A stretch of 64,000 bases of DNA. It comes from Ophiodon elongatus. Taxonomy: Eukaryota; Chordata; Actinopteri; Perciformes; Hexagrammidae. Shown here in pieces: positions 48,315-59,092 of this stretch. The notes beneath the pieces are model-generated. The model did not search any database, had not been told where the DNA came from, and saw nothing but the letters and a program-made list of their open reading frames with translations. Where the stretch lies: NCBI GenBank assembly GCA_016806645.1, contig JACSYO010001876.1:397501-461500 (forward strand), read 5' to 3'. Every line of letters begins with the position of its first letter. Positions within the stretch are counted from its first letter, which is position 1. The translations under genes and the position numbers were made by a program.

Positions 48315-50708
48315 TTCTGCAGACTAAAACGTTTTTTCCTCCTGTTTTCGCAGATGTAAAAATGAAACTCAAGAACAAATTGCTGTCATGCTGAGCAGGG
48401 AAAGGGCAAAATCCCCTCAGTAAATGGAGTTTTGATAATAATAATAATAAGGCTCTCTTTTAACATCCTGTTATAAACAAAAAGGCAATTAGCTGCTCTG
48501 GTTTGAGAATTTTGTTTCAGGTTCATGTGAAATGATAAAAGATGATCCAGTAGAGTGTAGTTTGAGTAAGAGATCCATGAGTTTGAAGGCTTCTCAACCA
48601 CCAAAATACTACTCAGCAGTTTATAATATGAAACAGGGTTTCATCACAAAGTTATCACAAAGACAATAATTTTATCATCCGTCATAGTGATTGAAGGTAA
48701 ACAAAAGAATTAAGCTGCTCATGTTACAAGGTAATCCAGGAACGTGCACTTGCACTCACAGTTTTTTGTATGCATGTGTGTGATACTTTTCATCAAACTA
48801 TGGTTTAAACCAAAATGGAACGTGGGTCAGCAGAAAATATCATTATGGTCCACTGCAGTAATAAATATGTATTATGATGCATCCTCCTCAAAGGTGTACA
48901 CGACCAACATCTGATTACAACTTGTGTAACAAATAAAATATAATCAGTACATAGACAGGTTTAAAGTACTTCTACCTGCGACCAGGTATACATTAAATTG
49001 CTGCTTTTGTGCCCAAAAAAGCTACTGAATCAAAACATTTTCTTGCAATAAAAAATATACATGTAACTGAATTAACATGTACACTATTGCAAATGTGGTG
49101 GTCACAAAGTAAGGATAATTACAAATGAAGTGTTCATAAATAACTAAATTAAGAAAGTCTGCACAACCCTCTTTTCTCAATATACCGTAATTGTGAATGT
49201 GAGGTTTGACAACATTAATGAACATTATTAAACCGCTTTTAAACCCTTTTACTCAGCCAACAGTAACAGCTGATTTATAACGATAATAACGTAAATTTCA
49301 GGCGCATTTCTATTGAAAGGAATTGGGACAGTTTTGCCTGGAAAATCCAAGAGATGTTTGCCTCTCCTCAGCCCTATACCTCACTTTCTTGCTAACATTA
49401 TTGCTAGCAAAATATAATGAGTGGACATGTTAGTTGGCTAGCTTGCCAAATTACTTCACCAGTTATTGTTATCCATGATACCAACGTATGTATTATGACA
49501 AACTGTGTTGATTTAAGCCAACAATAATGGTACAAAGCAAAGGTGTGAGTAACATTTGCGCTAGCTTAGGGCGATGGAAGAGAGGGGCGGCCAGCTAGCT
49601 AACCGTAACCTGACCTAAGGTTAGCCAGCTAGCTGCAACTTAGCTGCCTGGCATGGATCTAACGTTATCTGAGAAAGTAATTTGTATTTGGCTAACTAGT
49701 TAGTATCACTGAGCCAATGATCCAGATTAAATATAGGAGCATTACAGATAATGTTATTCTAAATATGATATCTATAATGTAATGTTCCATCACTGTTTTG
49801 GCCGATGCCAGGATGCTCTGTTGAGTGCAGGCCGGTTGACTGCAGTTCTCTTAATGGCCACCGGTATCACTAATAAAGAATTTTCTGAAAGTTACATATA
49901 TCTTTAAGTATATATTTGCAGTTAATATTTCTATAGTTTAATGGAAAAATGTGGATTGAAGGACTTTTACTTAACATGATGTGTTGTATTACATTTGAAA
50001 TCCAAGAACTGCTTTGGGGGATAATCATTTAAAAAGATATTTACAGTATGGGAGATGGTTCGGATAAAGTAATGGCCACGCACTGCGGAGGAGCAAACAG
50101 ATAGGCGTTGGGAAAGCAAACACTGCTCTAGCCCCTCTTGTGTTTTTGGTCTAATTATCTTTTTACACGTTTCACTGACAGCTCCAAACTGTGCCTTCAG
50201 ACTCAGTCTCCCCGAGTTGCCCTGCTTTCATGAAAAACAAATACCAACAACAGTGTGGCCATAGTTAATGATACAAGTTGCACTGTGACTGTGGTCGGGC
50301 CACAGGCATTAATTGGTGCATAATGTGACAATGAAACTCCTAATGAAGCACTAGTTTGACCACATGCTCCCAGGGGGTCCCCTTCCTTCTGAGGAAAGCT
50401 TTGTCATGGTTTGTACTAAACGGTTGGAAATCTGAGCTTCCCTTTGAAGACTAATATGCAACACAGCTACTACAAGCTAATTACAGTCCATTGCTTGTCT
50501 TCACAATGGTGCCATCTGAATGACCCATGTGTATCTAGTGTGTATTATTAAGATACTCTGCCTATTGTATGTCTCCCTGTGTTGTAATAATGCAGTCAAC
50601 AGCATAATTACAGTATTGTGTTGTCGATAACAGTAAACTATTGACCGCTAACAGGCACCGTAAGAAACAATGATACAGTATATGTACCTCCCTCTGTGTA
50701 TTTTTCTT

Positions 50709-50710
<2 letters not shown>

Positions 50711-50767
<57 letters not shown>
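50711..50767. repeat. (TG)28 microsatellite
   Basis: Uninterrupted TG units for 57 nt. Confidence 0.97.
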
Positions 50768-50768
<1 letters not shown>

Positions 50769-51004
50769 GGGGAGAGTACTCATGGGAAAAACACTGTCAC
50801 CGCTGGTATTTCGCTCAGAGAGAATGCATACATAATGTGATAATATTCAACGGCTCTTGTTTTTTGCCAGCAAAATTATGCGCATGAGGTGGATCTGTAC
50901 TTTTTCTGCTGGTATTTGCATAATCTTCACATACCATGGGGTTCCACTGTAGCAGGAGTGAAGTGGTGAAATTATTATTAGCTACTTGAAATGGACACAT
51001 TTTC

Positions 51005-51010
<6 letters not shown>

Positions 51011-51046
<36 letters not shown>
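51011..51046. repeat. (TC)18 microsatellite
   Basis: Uninterrupted TC units for 36 nt. Confidence 0.97.
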
Positions 51047-51049
<3 letters not shown>

Positions 51050-51954
51050 GTTGTTGACCAGGTGATTTGAAATAAGGTCTTTGCTATCGCCTGACATTTG
51101 TCCGAACAGCTAAGGAAGTGGGTGCACTAGAGGTGTAGTAATTTAAATGTCACTCAGCTCCATCGTATCCCGTATTGTGACCAGGAACAGCCAGTGGGCT
51201 TAGATAGGACCCTGCTATTTTACGTTCCGTATGTATCTTGTCAACAAATCCTCTGAAAACACACCGAAACAGGTTTCTAAAGCCTGTTGTATATAATTTC
51301 TCTGTTCCATTGATCACCATTGTTGTCAAAAACTACTGAAAACGCATCAATGTGCCACACTGTTCCTTCATGACCATGAACATAGAGTACACTGTGTTGG
51401 TGCCATAAACATTGTAGAGCGTCAAATCTGCAGCTAAAAATAGCCCCCAATAAATACACTGTTTATTTATGTTTGAATTTTAAATGAGCTGAGTAAAAGT
51501 TCATCAAGAGTAATGTCAACATAGAACCCAATGGACTAAGAGCCTCAGTCAGGGTATGGAAAATTGGCATAAATTTAGACAGAACAGGCCATATGGATGC
51601 TTTTGGTGCTGTGACCACCTCAGAAATGAATGATGAAAATGAATTATATTCAAAGAACTAATTAATAAAAAAAAAATTACAATTTGGTTTTAATCTTTTG
51701 GGTAAAAGAGTCAGTAGCAATCTATAACAAAATGCTATGTTTATTTCACATAATCTATGAATAACAATCTGAAAAGAAATAATAAACTACAAAAAATATA
51801 TAATCAAATGGAAAAAAAGTGATTTTCCTATAAAGATATGCAATAATGATTGGTGGATAATATGTATGTCGTCCAATGTCAAGTCTATCTTTGATCACGT
51901 GAGGAGAGGATACGATATAACTCGCTAGTTTAGGTTCCGAGGCGTAGCACCAAC

Positions 51955-52085
51955 CTTCCCGTCCACACTTAGGTAAACACTATTAGCTCTGTCAGCAATG
52001 TTGCAGTCTTTTGCACTGTTGGCGCTATTAGCACAGTTAGCATCCAGCTGTGGGCTCAGCCGTCATGTTGAGAGCTGTGTGGAGT
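51955..52085 (+). repeat. Dispersed repeat with TTAGC units, copy 2
   Basis: Partner of 24998-25145: CTTCCCGTCCACACTTAGGT, TATTAGCTCTGTCAGCAATG, GCTATTAGCACAGTTAGCAT and AGCCGTCATGTTGAGAGC. Old and diverged. Confidence 0.65.
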
Positions 52086-53567
52086 CAATCCTTCAATATG
52101 CCTTGACTTTGCCTTGACAGTGATGTCCTCATAATGCATTTTTGGTTGGTTTTTGCACGTTTTATTCGGAGTGAATGATCAACATTGCATATACCTGACT
52201 GGATTTGAGTTTTTGGCCAATTGGGGCAACATAACATAATTTGCAAATGTGTTGGCAGGCAGTTACCGATTTACACACTGTGCACACATTGTTTAGCAAG
52301 CACAGAGCAATAATTATCATTCATTTTGAGTTGTACTTCTAGCCACTAGAAATTAGGCACAATATCCATTCTCCTTTGAGCTTTGTTTTGGTCTCCACCA
52401 ACACCTGAGAAAATGTTTGGCTTTTTAGCTGCTTCATGCTAAATTATGTTTACCACCTTTTGCTCAGTTTGCCTGCCGTTTGGTGCTGGGCAGGTAGTGC
52501 ACAGTGGGTTTACGGGACCTTTTTTTTTTTGTTGCTGAAAATAGCTGCGTGTTGCTGCTGGAAAAATATTCAAGACAGCTGTCAGACTGGATCAAAACAA
52601 TTTGCGAGCTATAAAACCAAAAATAACCAGCTCAAAGACTGCAGAGGCGCGTGCAAATAGTTTGTGGGGTTGTTGATGAGCAGCACCTTTCACTGAAGTG
52701 ATTAGTAATTTGACCCATGTTTTAGTGCTGCTTTTACAAGCATTTCACTTGAATCCAGCCTGTGGCATTTTGATTTCCACTTTCCTCGGCAGTGACTGAT
52801 TTAAAGGTCCTAGATATTGATACCAATTACATCACCAGCAAAAGGAAACAAATCTAATCTAATTGTGAGTGCTTAATTCAAGTCCCACTGGTAACAGTTT
52901 AATTATTAACTCATTGAGAAGTCATCGAAATAAATGTGAACAAAAACGACCCACCACCAAGGATACCGTTAGCCTCAAGTGGCCTTTACGTTGCAATTAT
53001 ATATATACGGGAGCAATCAGGTTGCATTGGGTGGGATATTTTGTTCGATAGCTTGTACTCCATGTCGCCCATCCAGACGAGGCATCCATGCGCATTTTTT
53101 GTTCGTTAATGTATAGTTGTTGGCTACCTAGCTACACTGCTAAATTGCACAAGTTATTCTTCTTCAGATGGTTTTGGAAGTTACCACATAGACTTCAGGC
53201 GCATAACCACCCCTCTCTGAGCTGCGGGGCCGACCCTGATTTGCATTTAAAAGCAAGACGGATTGTGGCTAACGGAGAAGCATATACATATGTGGACATA
53301 TGGACTATATCCTCATACAGCACACTTGAAATGACGAGCGTAAATAGGCCCATTCATTTTATGGCACAAATCAAAAAGGTTTAAGGGAAATATGGTCATG
53401 CATTTTGACAAATATGTAGCACCTCCTTTTTATTCCGGCCCGCTGGCGTCCCTTTTCAGCTTCTTTTGTGTGTGAAAAGTGTCCGTATGTGATGTTAAGC
53501 GCTCCTTCCTTTCCTGAGATTCGAACTTGAGCGTGTACTCACCTTTTTATCGTTTGCATAATTTCAG

Positions 53568-53758
53568 GGAGTTCAGCCACTGGAAGGTGAACAGCCTGGC
53601 AACAGAGAAGAGAGATTTCCTCAGATCTCCGCTGCCCTTAGCGCCGGAGTTCCTGCGCAACCTGCGGTTACTGGGGCGACGGCCGACCCTGCAGCAAATC
53701 AACGAGAACCTCATCAAGAAGTACGGGACCCACTTCCTCGTCTCGGCTACCCTGGGAG
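53568..53758 (+). CDS. brinp3: BRINP-family protein, second coding exon (MACPF signature)
   Basis: This 191-nt exon encodes the end of codon 114 to the first base of codon 178. The first G completes Arg114 from the upstream exon (AG + G), giving the family sequence [10 protein letters not shown]. It contains the conserved run [11 protein letters not shown] (135-145), [11 protein letters not shown] (148-158) and [12 protein letters not shown] (160-171). YGTHF-x6-GG at 166-178 fits the MACPF/perforin-family signature exactly; Gly178 is split by the next intron. The acceptor is ATTTCAG before 53568 and the donor is GTGAGA at 53759 (phase 1). PTLQQI favours BRINP3. After the donor the frame stays open to a stop at 53980-53982, so intron retention would add about 74 non-homologous residues. 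The upstream intron is about 40 kb. Confidence 0.95.
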
Positions 53759-54454
53759 GTGAGATGACACACTCGCCTTCATTCTCGGGGTTAGGAGAAT
53801 GTCGGGACGCACCAAAAATAGAGGAGCTCCTCATTATATATCTCAGAGGAGTTGTAGCCCATGTAAGTGCACTGCTGCAGAGAAGTGTGGGGGCTATATG
53901 TGTGCTCGCTGGGTTCTTTTTCAAGGGAAAGGGTGAAAAGCAGCAATTGCAACAATGTAACACCTTGCACCTGCAGCATTGAACCAAGTATGTTTTCCAC
54001 AGTAATTTTCCACTCATCCTTCCCTCTGATGAACATTGTGTGCAGCTACAAGAGCTTTACAAAGCAGAGGAGGGATTAAATTGACCCATTTCTCATCATA
54101 TGTCTTTTTTTATTGGATTCCTTTTCAGCCTCGATCTCCGAGGAGAAAAGTAACTCACAAAACGGAATCGCGAGCCGTATCGATCGCGTGCCCGCCCACA
54201 AAACAGAACGGAGACCTTTGTTTCGTTAAAAGAGACAACCTCATGATACAGTATTGATACACCGCTGATCCTGGTCATCTCATAGCAGCCCAGATACACG
54301 AGTACAGTTTTTACAGTCGGCTGTTAAAAATTTCTTTTTTAAAAGGGACTTATGGTAAATTGATAGTGAGTAGAAACATTTCAGCATCTCAGCATTTATT
54401 TCCTCAGTCAGGGGGAGATTTAAAAAAAAAAAAAGGCCAAGCTACTCTGTAAAA

Positions 54455-55033
54455 CCAAGCGACAACCTACGGTTCTGAAAAGTGAAGCCGATGCAGAAGT
54501 GCCTTAAACTGCATTCATTCTAATGGCCATGAGGGGGCGACTCCTCTGGTTGCAAATAGAAGTCTGGTTTTATAGAAGTCTATGAGAAAATGACTCTACT
54601 TCTCACTTAATTTATTCCCTCAATAAACATGAGTTTATGGTCTCAATCTCTAGTTTCAAGTCTTCTTCAGTACAGCATGATGTTAATTTAGTGAATTATG
54701 CTTCATTTAGAGTCAAATAGACCATAAAGCAGGGTATGCTTTAGGGCCGAGCTACAAGGTGATTGACAGGGTTGCTACCACGGCATTGTCCATTTGTTTT
54801 GTCTGAAAGTTTTTTTTAAGTTCATAAACTTTAATTGTCACAATTTGGCCACCAAAAAGTGTCTTGTTTGGCGTTCAGTTGTACTTAGCTCAACCTTCTT
54901 GTGTCACCTCCCTCCAAGATGGTGACAGCCAAAAACCAAGATGGCGACAGCCAAAATTCTGAACTTGTGGCTTCAAAACATACACAAACCAATGGGTGAC
55001 GTCACGGTGACTTTGTCCCCTTTTTATAGACAG
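54455..55033 (+). repeat. Teleost interspersed repeat, most complete copy (copy 2)
   Basis: It runs from GCGACAACCTACGGTTCTGA and AAAGTGAAGCCGATGCAGAA through AGAAGTCTATGAGAAAATGA and AGTTTATGGTCTCAATCTC to CAAACCAATGGGTGACGTCA and TTTTTATAGACAGCC. It matches copy 1 (8107-8570) over its 5' half and 21003-21243 over its 3' half, so a roughly 580-bp consensus can be inferred. CAAGATGG(T/C)GACAGCCAAAA is tandemly doubled at 54916-54957. No ORF. Confidence 0.85.
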
Positions 55034-55608
55034 CCTGTAGTAAAACCCCACAGTGGAATTATAAAATTGCCTGGGATTTCTACACTCACTTATAATAGAT
55101 ATAATGGGCTTTGAATTGGGACAAAATAGAATAATTTGAAGCCAATATTACCCATACATCTTCCAAAACAGGCCACGTTAGATATCACCCCATTCACACA
55201 CATGGAAATCAAGTTGTGTTTTCACACAGTTTCCGAACAATCCCTCTGATGTTTTAGTGATGTGTAAGGTGAAAATTTCATCACCGGCCATCTAACTGTG
55301 GCACCACTTATCACTGGATGTCTGCAGTGGAGCATCAGCGTGGGAGACAGACAGAGAGGATAGAGATGAATGCAGCGGCAGACTGATAGTTAGATTCTAT
55401 ATGTAATTAACGGCCTCCACTAAATGGGCTGAGTCTGTCTGCATGCTGATTAGACCGTGGCTGAGCGAATGCACACAGATCCCCAATCTAATTTTTCTTT
55501 TCTCTTTTGTTCTTTTTTGCTTGCTTTTATATGGCCATCTCGCCAGCCGTGGTTACATTGAACTGTGAAGTATATTTTGCTGTTTTGAAGTGAATACATT
55601 TACTTGAT

Positions 55609-55612
<4 letters not shown>

Positions 55613-55694
<82 letters not shown>
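55613..55694. repeat. Compound (AC)n-(AT)n microsatellite
   Basis: About 14 AC units, CTACATAC, then about 23 AT units. It abuts the inverted repeat copy that begins at 55718. Confidence 0.95.
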
Positions 55695-55698
<4 letters not shown>

Positions 55699-55717
55699 AT
55701 ATATTAATAATAATTTT

Positions 55718-56590
55718 GGTCCATTTGACTCTAAATGGACCATAATTTACGAAATGAACATCATGGTGTTTTGAAGAAGAATTGAAACTAGAGATTGAGA
55801 CCATAAACTCATGTTTACAATGTTTACTGAGGTAATAAATCAAGAGAGAAGTCGGGTCATTTTCCTCATAGACTTTCATAGTCAGACCGAGATCACCTTA
55901 CGCTACAGAAACACTGCAGTTTTCATTCAGTCGGCATGCGAGAGGTCAGAGAGCAGAGAGAAAGTTAGAGACGTACTTTCAGCGATATAGTAAATATTTT
56001 GTTTGAAAACAAAAACTGTTGTAATGTTCATTTTTTATTTGCACACCTCCTTGAAGAAGCTTGATCTGTAGTATGAAGTAATTACTCCCATTTGATCTCA
56101 GTCCCTCTAACAGCTGGTGGAAGTAGAGTGACAGACAACACTTCTACTCAAAAAACAATATTACAAAATTTGGTTTTAGACATTTATTATACATTTATCT
56201 ACTATTTTATCAATATATTCCACCACTTTTGTGAACCTAAGACTTTGGTAAACCAATTTCAAGCACCAAAACAGTTTGTCCACATGAGTAAAGTTATGTT
56301 TTCACAAGAGATTTGAAGAATTTCAAAAATCAAACTTACATTTTTCAGCTTTATGGCCAAATTATCCCTGTACACAGTGCCTTAGGACAATTGGTGCCTC
56401 GTTATATAGATCGCTGAAATTGTTCTGCAAATGTCATATACAACACATGGGTATGTCTCATATGCAAGTACCTTTTAAAGGTGAATTTAAGAAAATATGT
56501 AAAAATTGGGAAAATGCCCTTAGACCTCAGAGGGTTAAGGCATTTCCGCATTGGCTTCACTTTTTAGAACCGGAGGTTGTCACCTGCTAC
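55718..56590 (-). repeat. Teleost interspersed repeat, inverted copy (copy 3), split by an insertion
   Basis: Its minus strand matches copies 1 and 2: the AAGTCTATGAG, TTTATGGTCTCAATC and AGAGTCAAATGGACC blocks lie at 55718-55882. The element's left end (CAACCTCCGGTTCTAAAAAG, then TGAAGCCAATGCGGAAATGC) only reappears at 56536-56585. The roughly 640 bp between (55893-56532) is absent from copies 1 and 2. Confidence 0.8.
55893..56532. mobile_element. Nested insertion inside the inverted repeat copy
   Basis: This segment interrupts copy 3 where copies 1 and 2 carry only about 70 bp with CAGCAGGGGGAGACTCC. It is AT-rich, lacks an ORF, and ends TTAGACCTCAGAGGGTTAA, wording I recall at the end of a fish repeat. 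Boundaries are set by where homology to the host repeat stops, to within about 10 bp. Confidence 0.55.
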
Positions 56591-57855
56591 TCCCTATAAA
56601 ATAAACAGTAGCGCAACAGAGTTAAGCAAATTCAGATTTCAACACTTAATAATCATAGGCATTCTGTACCATCAAAGACAGCCGTTGAGCTGATCAATGG
56701 TAATTTTGCCATCTCCAGTTGGCTTTGAATTATAATGTGGTATTGTTAGCTGGAAGTAGTGTACATGCCTTGGACCTTTTTCTTTGTTCCACGGTGGAAA
56801 GTTTGGATTGTACAAGTGGATGCTCATAATCAGATTGTAATTTGACACAAGTACTATGGGGAGCGGATTACTGTTTAGTAAATAGGGAGTGATTTCAGAC
56901 ACAGTCAGTCACAATTAATCAAAATCCAATGGATTTCAACCCAGTTAAGGTTGTTCATTTAGTCCCTCTGTGATTGTCTGAATGGCTTTAAAGTCTCGGT
57001 CCCTCTGCCTCACCGGGACTTTTAACATCCATGGATAATGGTGTGCTTTGTTAAAGAATAGGAGAGTCTCATTGTCTTTGTTTAGCAAGACACTTTGGCC
57101 CTGGCAAGTTCACTAAATTACACACTTCCAGTGTAGGTGCAGTCAATAAAATAGTCCCTTTAGCATAGCCCCGTGGCAGTAGTAGGAAACCACACCAACT
57201 AAAGCTAACGCAGGCTCTTATCAGGATTTGACACAATTCATGCTAACTTCCTGTTAGCTAACCGATACAGGATGATGGTTCAAGATAAGACAATAATCTA
57301 AATTTCCACTAACTCGATGTGAGGTGAATTGGAGTCAGCATGCCTCACATTCAAAGGTCGTCATTAATTCTCATTTTAACTGACAAACTGGTTGCAAGAC
57401 AACCAACAATGAGAGTGCCACTGGGATGTTTTGGAAGTGTGAGAGAATGCGTCATAAGCAGCCATTTGCTTTAGTTTATTAGCATTAGCCTGCTTCTGCT
57501 AATTTGTGGCTGATAGCTAAATTACAAAATTCTATGTCCAGCAACTATCTTAAAATGGGAGCTCCAGCTCTGTCTAATTCTCCGCTTTCAAATGCTGCTT
57601 CGAAACTCAAGTAAAATATGCGTGTTGGATAATTCAGCGGGTGGGAGTTTGGAGCGTTTCCAGGAAAAAAAGCCTACACAGAGCTGTGTCTGCGTTGACT
57701 TTTTTTTTTAAGAAGGTTTGAAATGCCAGTAGCTATTTAGGTAATCATGAAGTGACTGGCATTGATCAACAACACTTGGACGTTTTTGTTTTAAGACTTT
57801 ATTCATTGTCCTTTTATGGGTTTATGTCAATTCGCCACAAGCATGTTATGAAACA

Positions 57856-58052
57856 GGGCTAGCACCGTGCCTCACAGCAAGAGGGGCGGTTTCGATTCCC
57901 AGGCTAGACGGGCCCTTCTGTTTGAAGGTTCCCCCCCAGTGTCAGCGTGGATTCTTTCCTGGTCCTCCAGCATCCTCCCAAAGTCCAAAGACATGCAGCT
58001 TAGGTTGATTGATTACTTTTAATTACCCGTAGGTCTCTGTCTCTATGTGTCT
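57856..58052 (+). mobile_element. Teleost tRNA-type SINE-like element, + strand copy
   Basis: CTAGCACCGTGCCTCACAGC, AAGAGGGGCGGTTTCGATTC (box-B-like), GTGTCAGCGTGGATTCTTTC, CAAAGTCCAAAGACATGCAG and TTACCCGTAGGTCTCTGTCT match the inverted copy at 16925-17212. It ends about 220 bp upstream of the third coding exon. Confidence 0.75.
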
Positions 58053-58275
58053 GAAAAATACAGTGAGACGGTTTTGCCAAGGAAATATCTAAAGCAGAAT
58101 GTCAGCCTGCTGTCCTGGCATGGGTGAACTGTTACCCTTTAGTAATTCTACCATTAACGAGATGACGCGACATATCCAAAAGTATATATATTTTCAATGA
58201 GATGATCATTTAAAAAAAAGAGTTTAACTGACAAAAAAACTGACCAGATGTATCCACTGATGATTGATTCTGCAG

Positions 58276-58457
58276 GAGAGGAGTCGTTGACCATTTTCCT
58301 GGACAAGCAGAGGCTGAACAAGAAGTCGGAGGGTAACAGCAACAGCTCGGTGGTGTCTCTGGAGCTGCTCCACCAGCTGGCCGCTTCCTACTTCACGGAT
58401 CGAGAGAGCACCCTGAGGCGACTGCACCACCTCCAGATTGCCACCTCTGCCATCAAG
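58276..58457 (+). CDS. brinp3: BRINP-family protein, third coding exon (MACPF continuation)
   Basis: This 182-nt exon completes Gly178 and encodes residues 179-238, ending in phase 0 at Lys238. It starts with [13 protein letters not shown], has a variable polar linker (about residues 192-205) with one N-glycosylation sequon (Asn200-Ser-Ser), and ends with the conserved [15 protein letters not shown] and [15 protein letters not shown]. The acceptor is TTCTGCAG before 58276 and the donor is GTACTG at 58458; reading through gives V-L-stop. The EG..NSS linker resembles BRINP3, while DKQ, DRES and IAT resemble BRINP2. The next expected family segment (starting VTETRTGPLGC) was not found before the window ends, so the gene is truncated by the window, not visibly broken. 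Confidence 0.95.
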
Positions 58458-58818
58458 GTACTGTAGCCATGCACGCGTCGAGCGACTGAGCCAGATATGT
58501 CCAGATATGTATTCTGCACTACACTATCAAGCCGAGCCGGAAAATGTCTGTATTTTCCGCCGGTGCTTCATACTGAAACAGTTTTTATTTGCTGTACGCA
58601 GACTTTTGAGTCCGCCGTTCTCAAGGTCCACAAACAGCCACGCTTCAAGGTAGACGCGCAAACATTAACGCTCCTATAAAACTGTCCCTTTTGGACGTAT
58701 CACTCTGTGCTGCGCCTGTAACAAATAGCCCCGCTCCCCTCGCTCTCAAGGTATGCACACAAACAATCTATTTCTTTTTTTTTAAGATTATTTCCAAGGT
58801 GCATCATTGCTCAAAAGC

Positions 58819-58820
<2 letters not shown>

Positions 58821-58854
<34 letters not shown>
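58821..58854. repeat. (GA)17 microsatellite
   Basis: Uninterrupted GA units after CTGC. Confidence 0.95.
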
Positions 58855-58856
<2 letters not shown>

Positions 58857-59069
58857 GCAAAATAGTTTTTTTTTATTTTTATTAAATGGCAGGCTGGATT
58901 AGAAGCACACTGCAACCCACAGAGGCACTAAAGCGAGGCAAATGTCAAGTTTCTTTAAAGTCCCAGTTGAGGGGGAAGAGTGTATTTATGCATACTGTAC
59001 TCGACTGTATGCCATCTGGACTGGGTTACAGGCTGGTGAGCGCTCTCCCGTAGGTGTGCGTGTGCACGT

Positions 59070-59092
59070 GGGGGGGTGGGTTGGGGGGGGGG
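59070..59092 (+). other. G-quadruplex-capable run
   Basis: G7-T-G3-TT-G10 on the transcribed sense strand, enough for four G3 tracts; it could fold in the intron 3 RNA. Confidence 0.55.

Larger units (their letters stand above)
13344..53567 (+). other. brinp intron 1 (40,224 nt, phase 2)
   Basis: The interval lies between donor GTAAGAG at 13344 and acceptor ATTTCAG ending at 53567. BRINP genes are known for large introns. It contains no further exon I can support. It holds the listed repeats, microsatellites, TIR elements and CNE-like stretches. Between these (for example 28040-35230, 38460-39500, 46340-48080 and 49000-50700) I see only AT-rich unique-looking sequence with short chance ORFs and diffuse decayed-repeat wording. 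Confidence 0.9.
53759..58275 (+). other. brinp intron 2 (4,517 nt, phase 1)
   Basis: Flanked by GTGAGA and TTCTGCAG, with phases that match on both sides. It contains a repeat copy at 54455-55033, an AC/AT microsatellite, an inverted copy at 55718-56590 with a nested insertion, and a SINE-like element just before the acceptor (57856-58052). 56600-57850 shows no recognisable feature apart from GCTAGC/TTAGC-rich wording typical of decayed teleost repeats. Confidence 0.9.
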
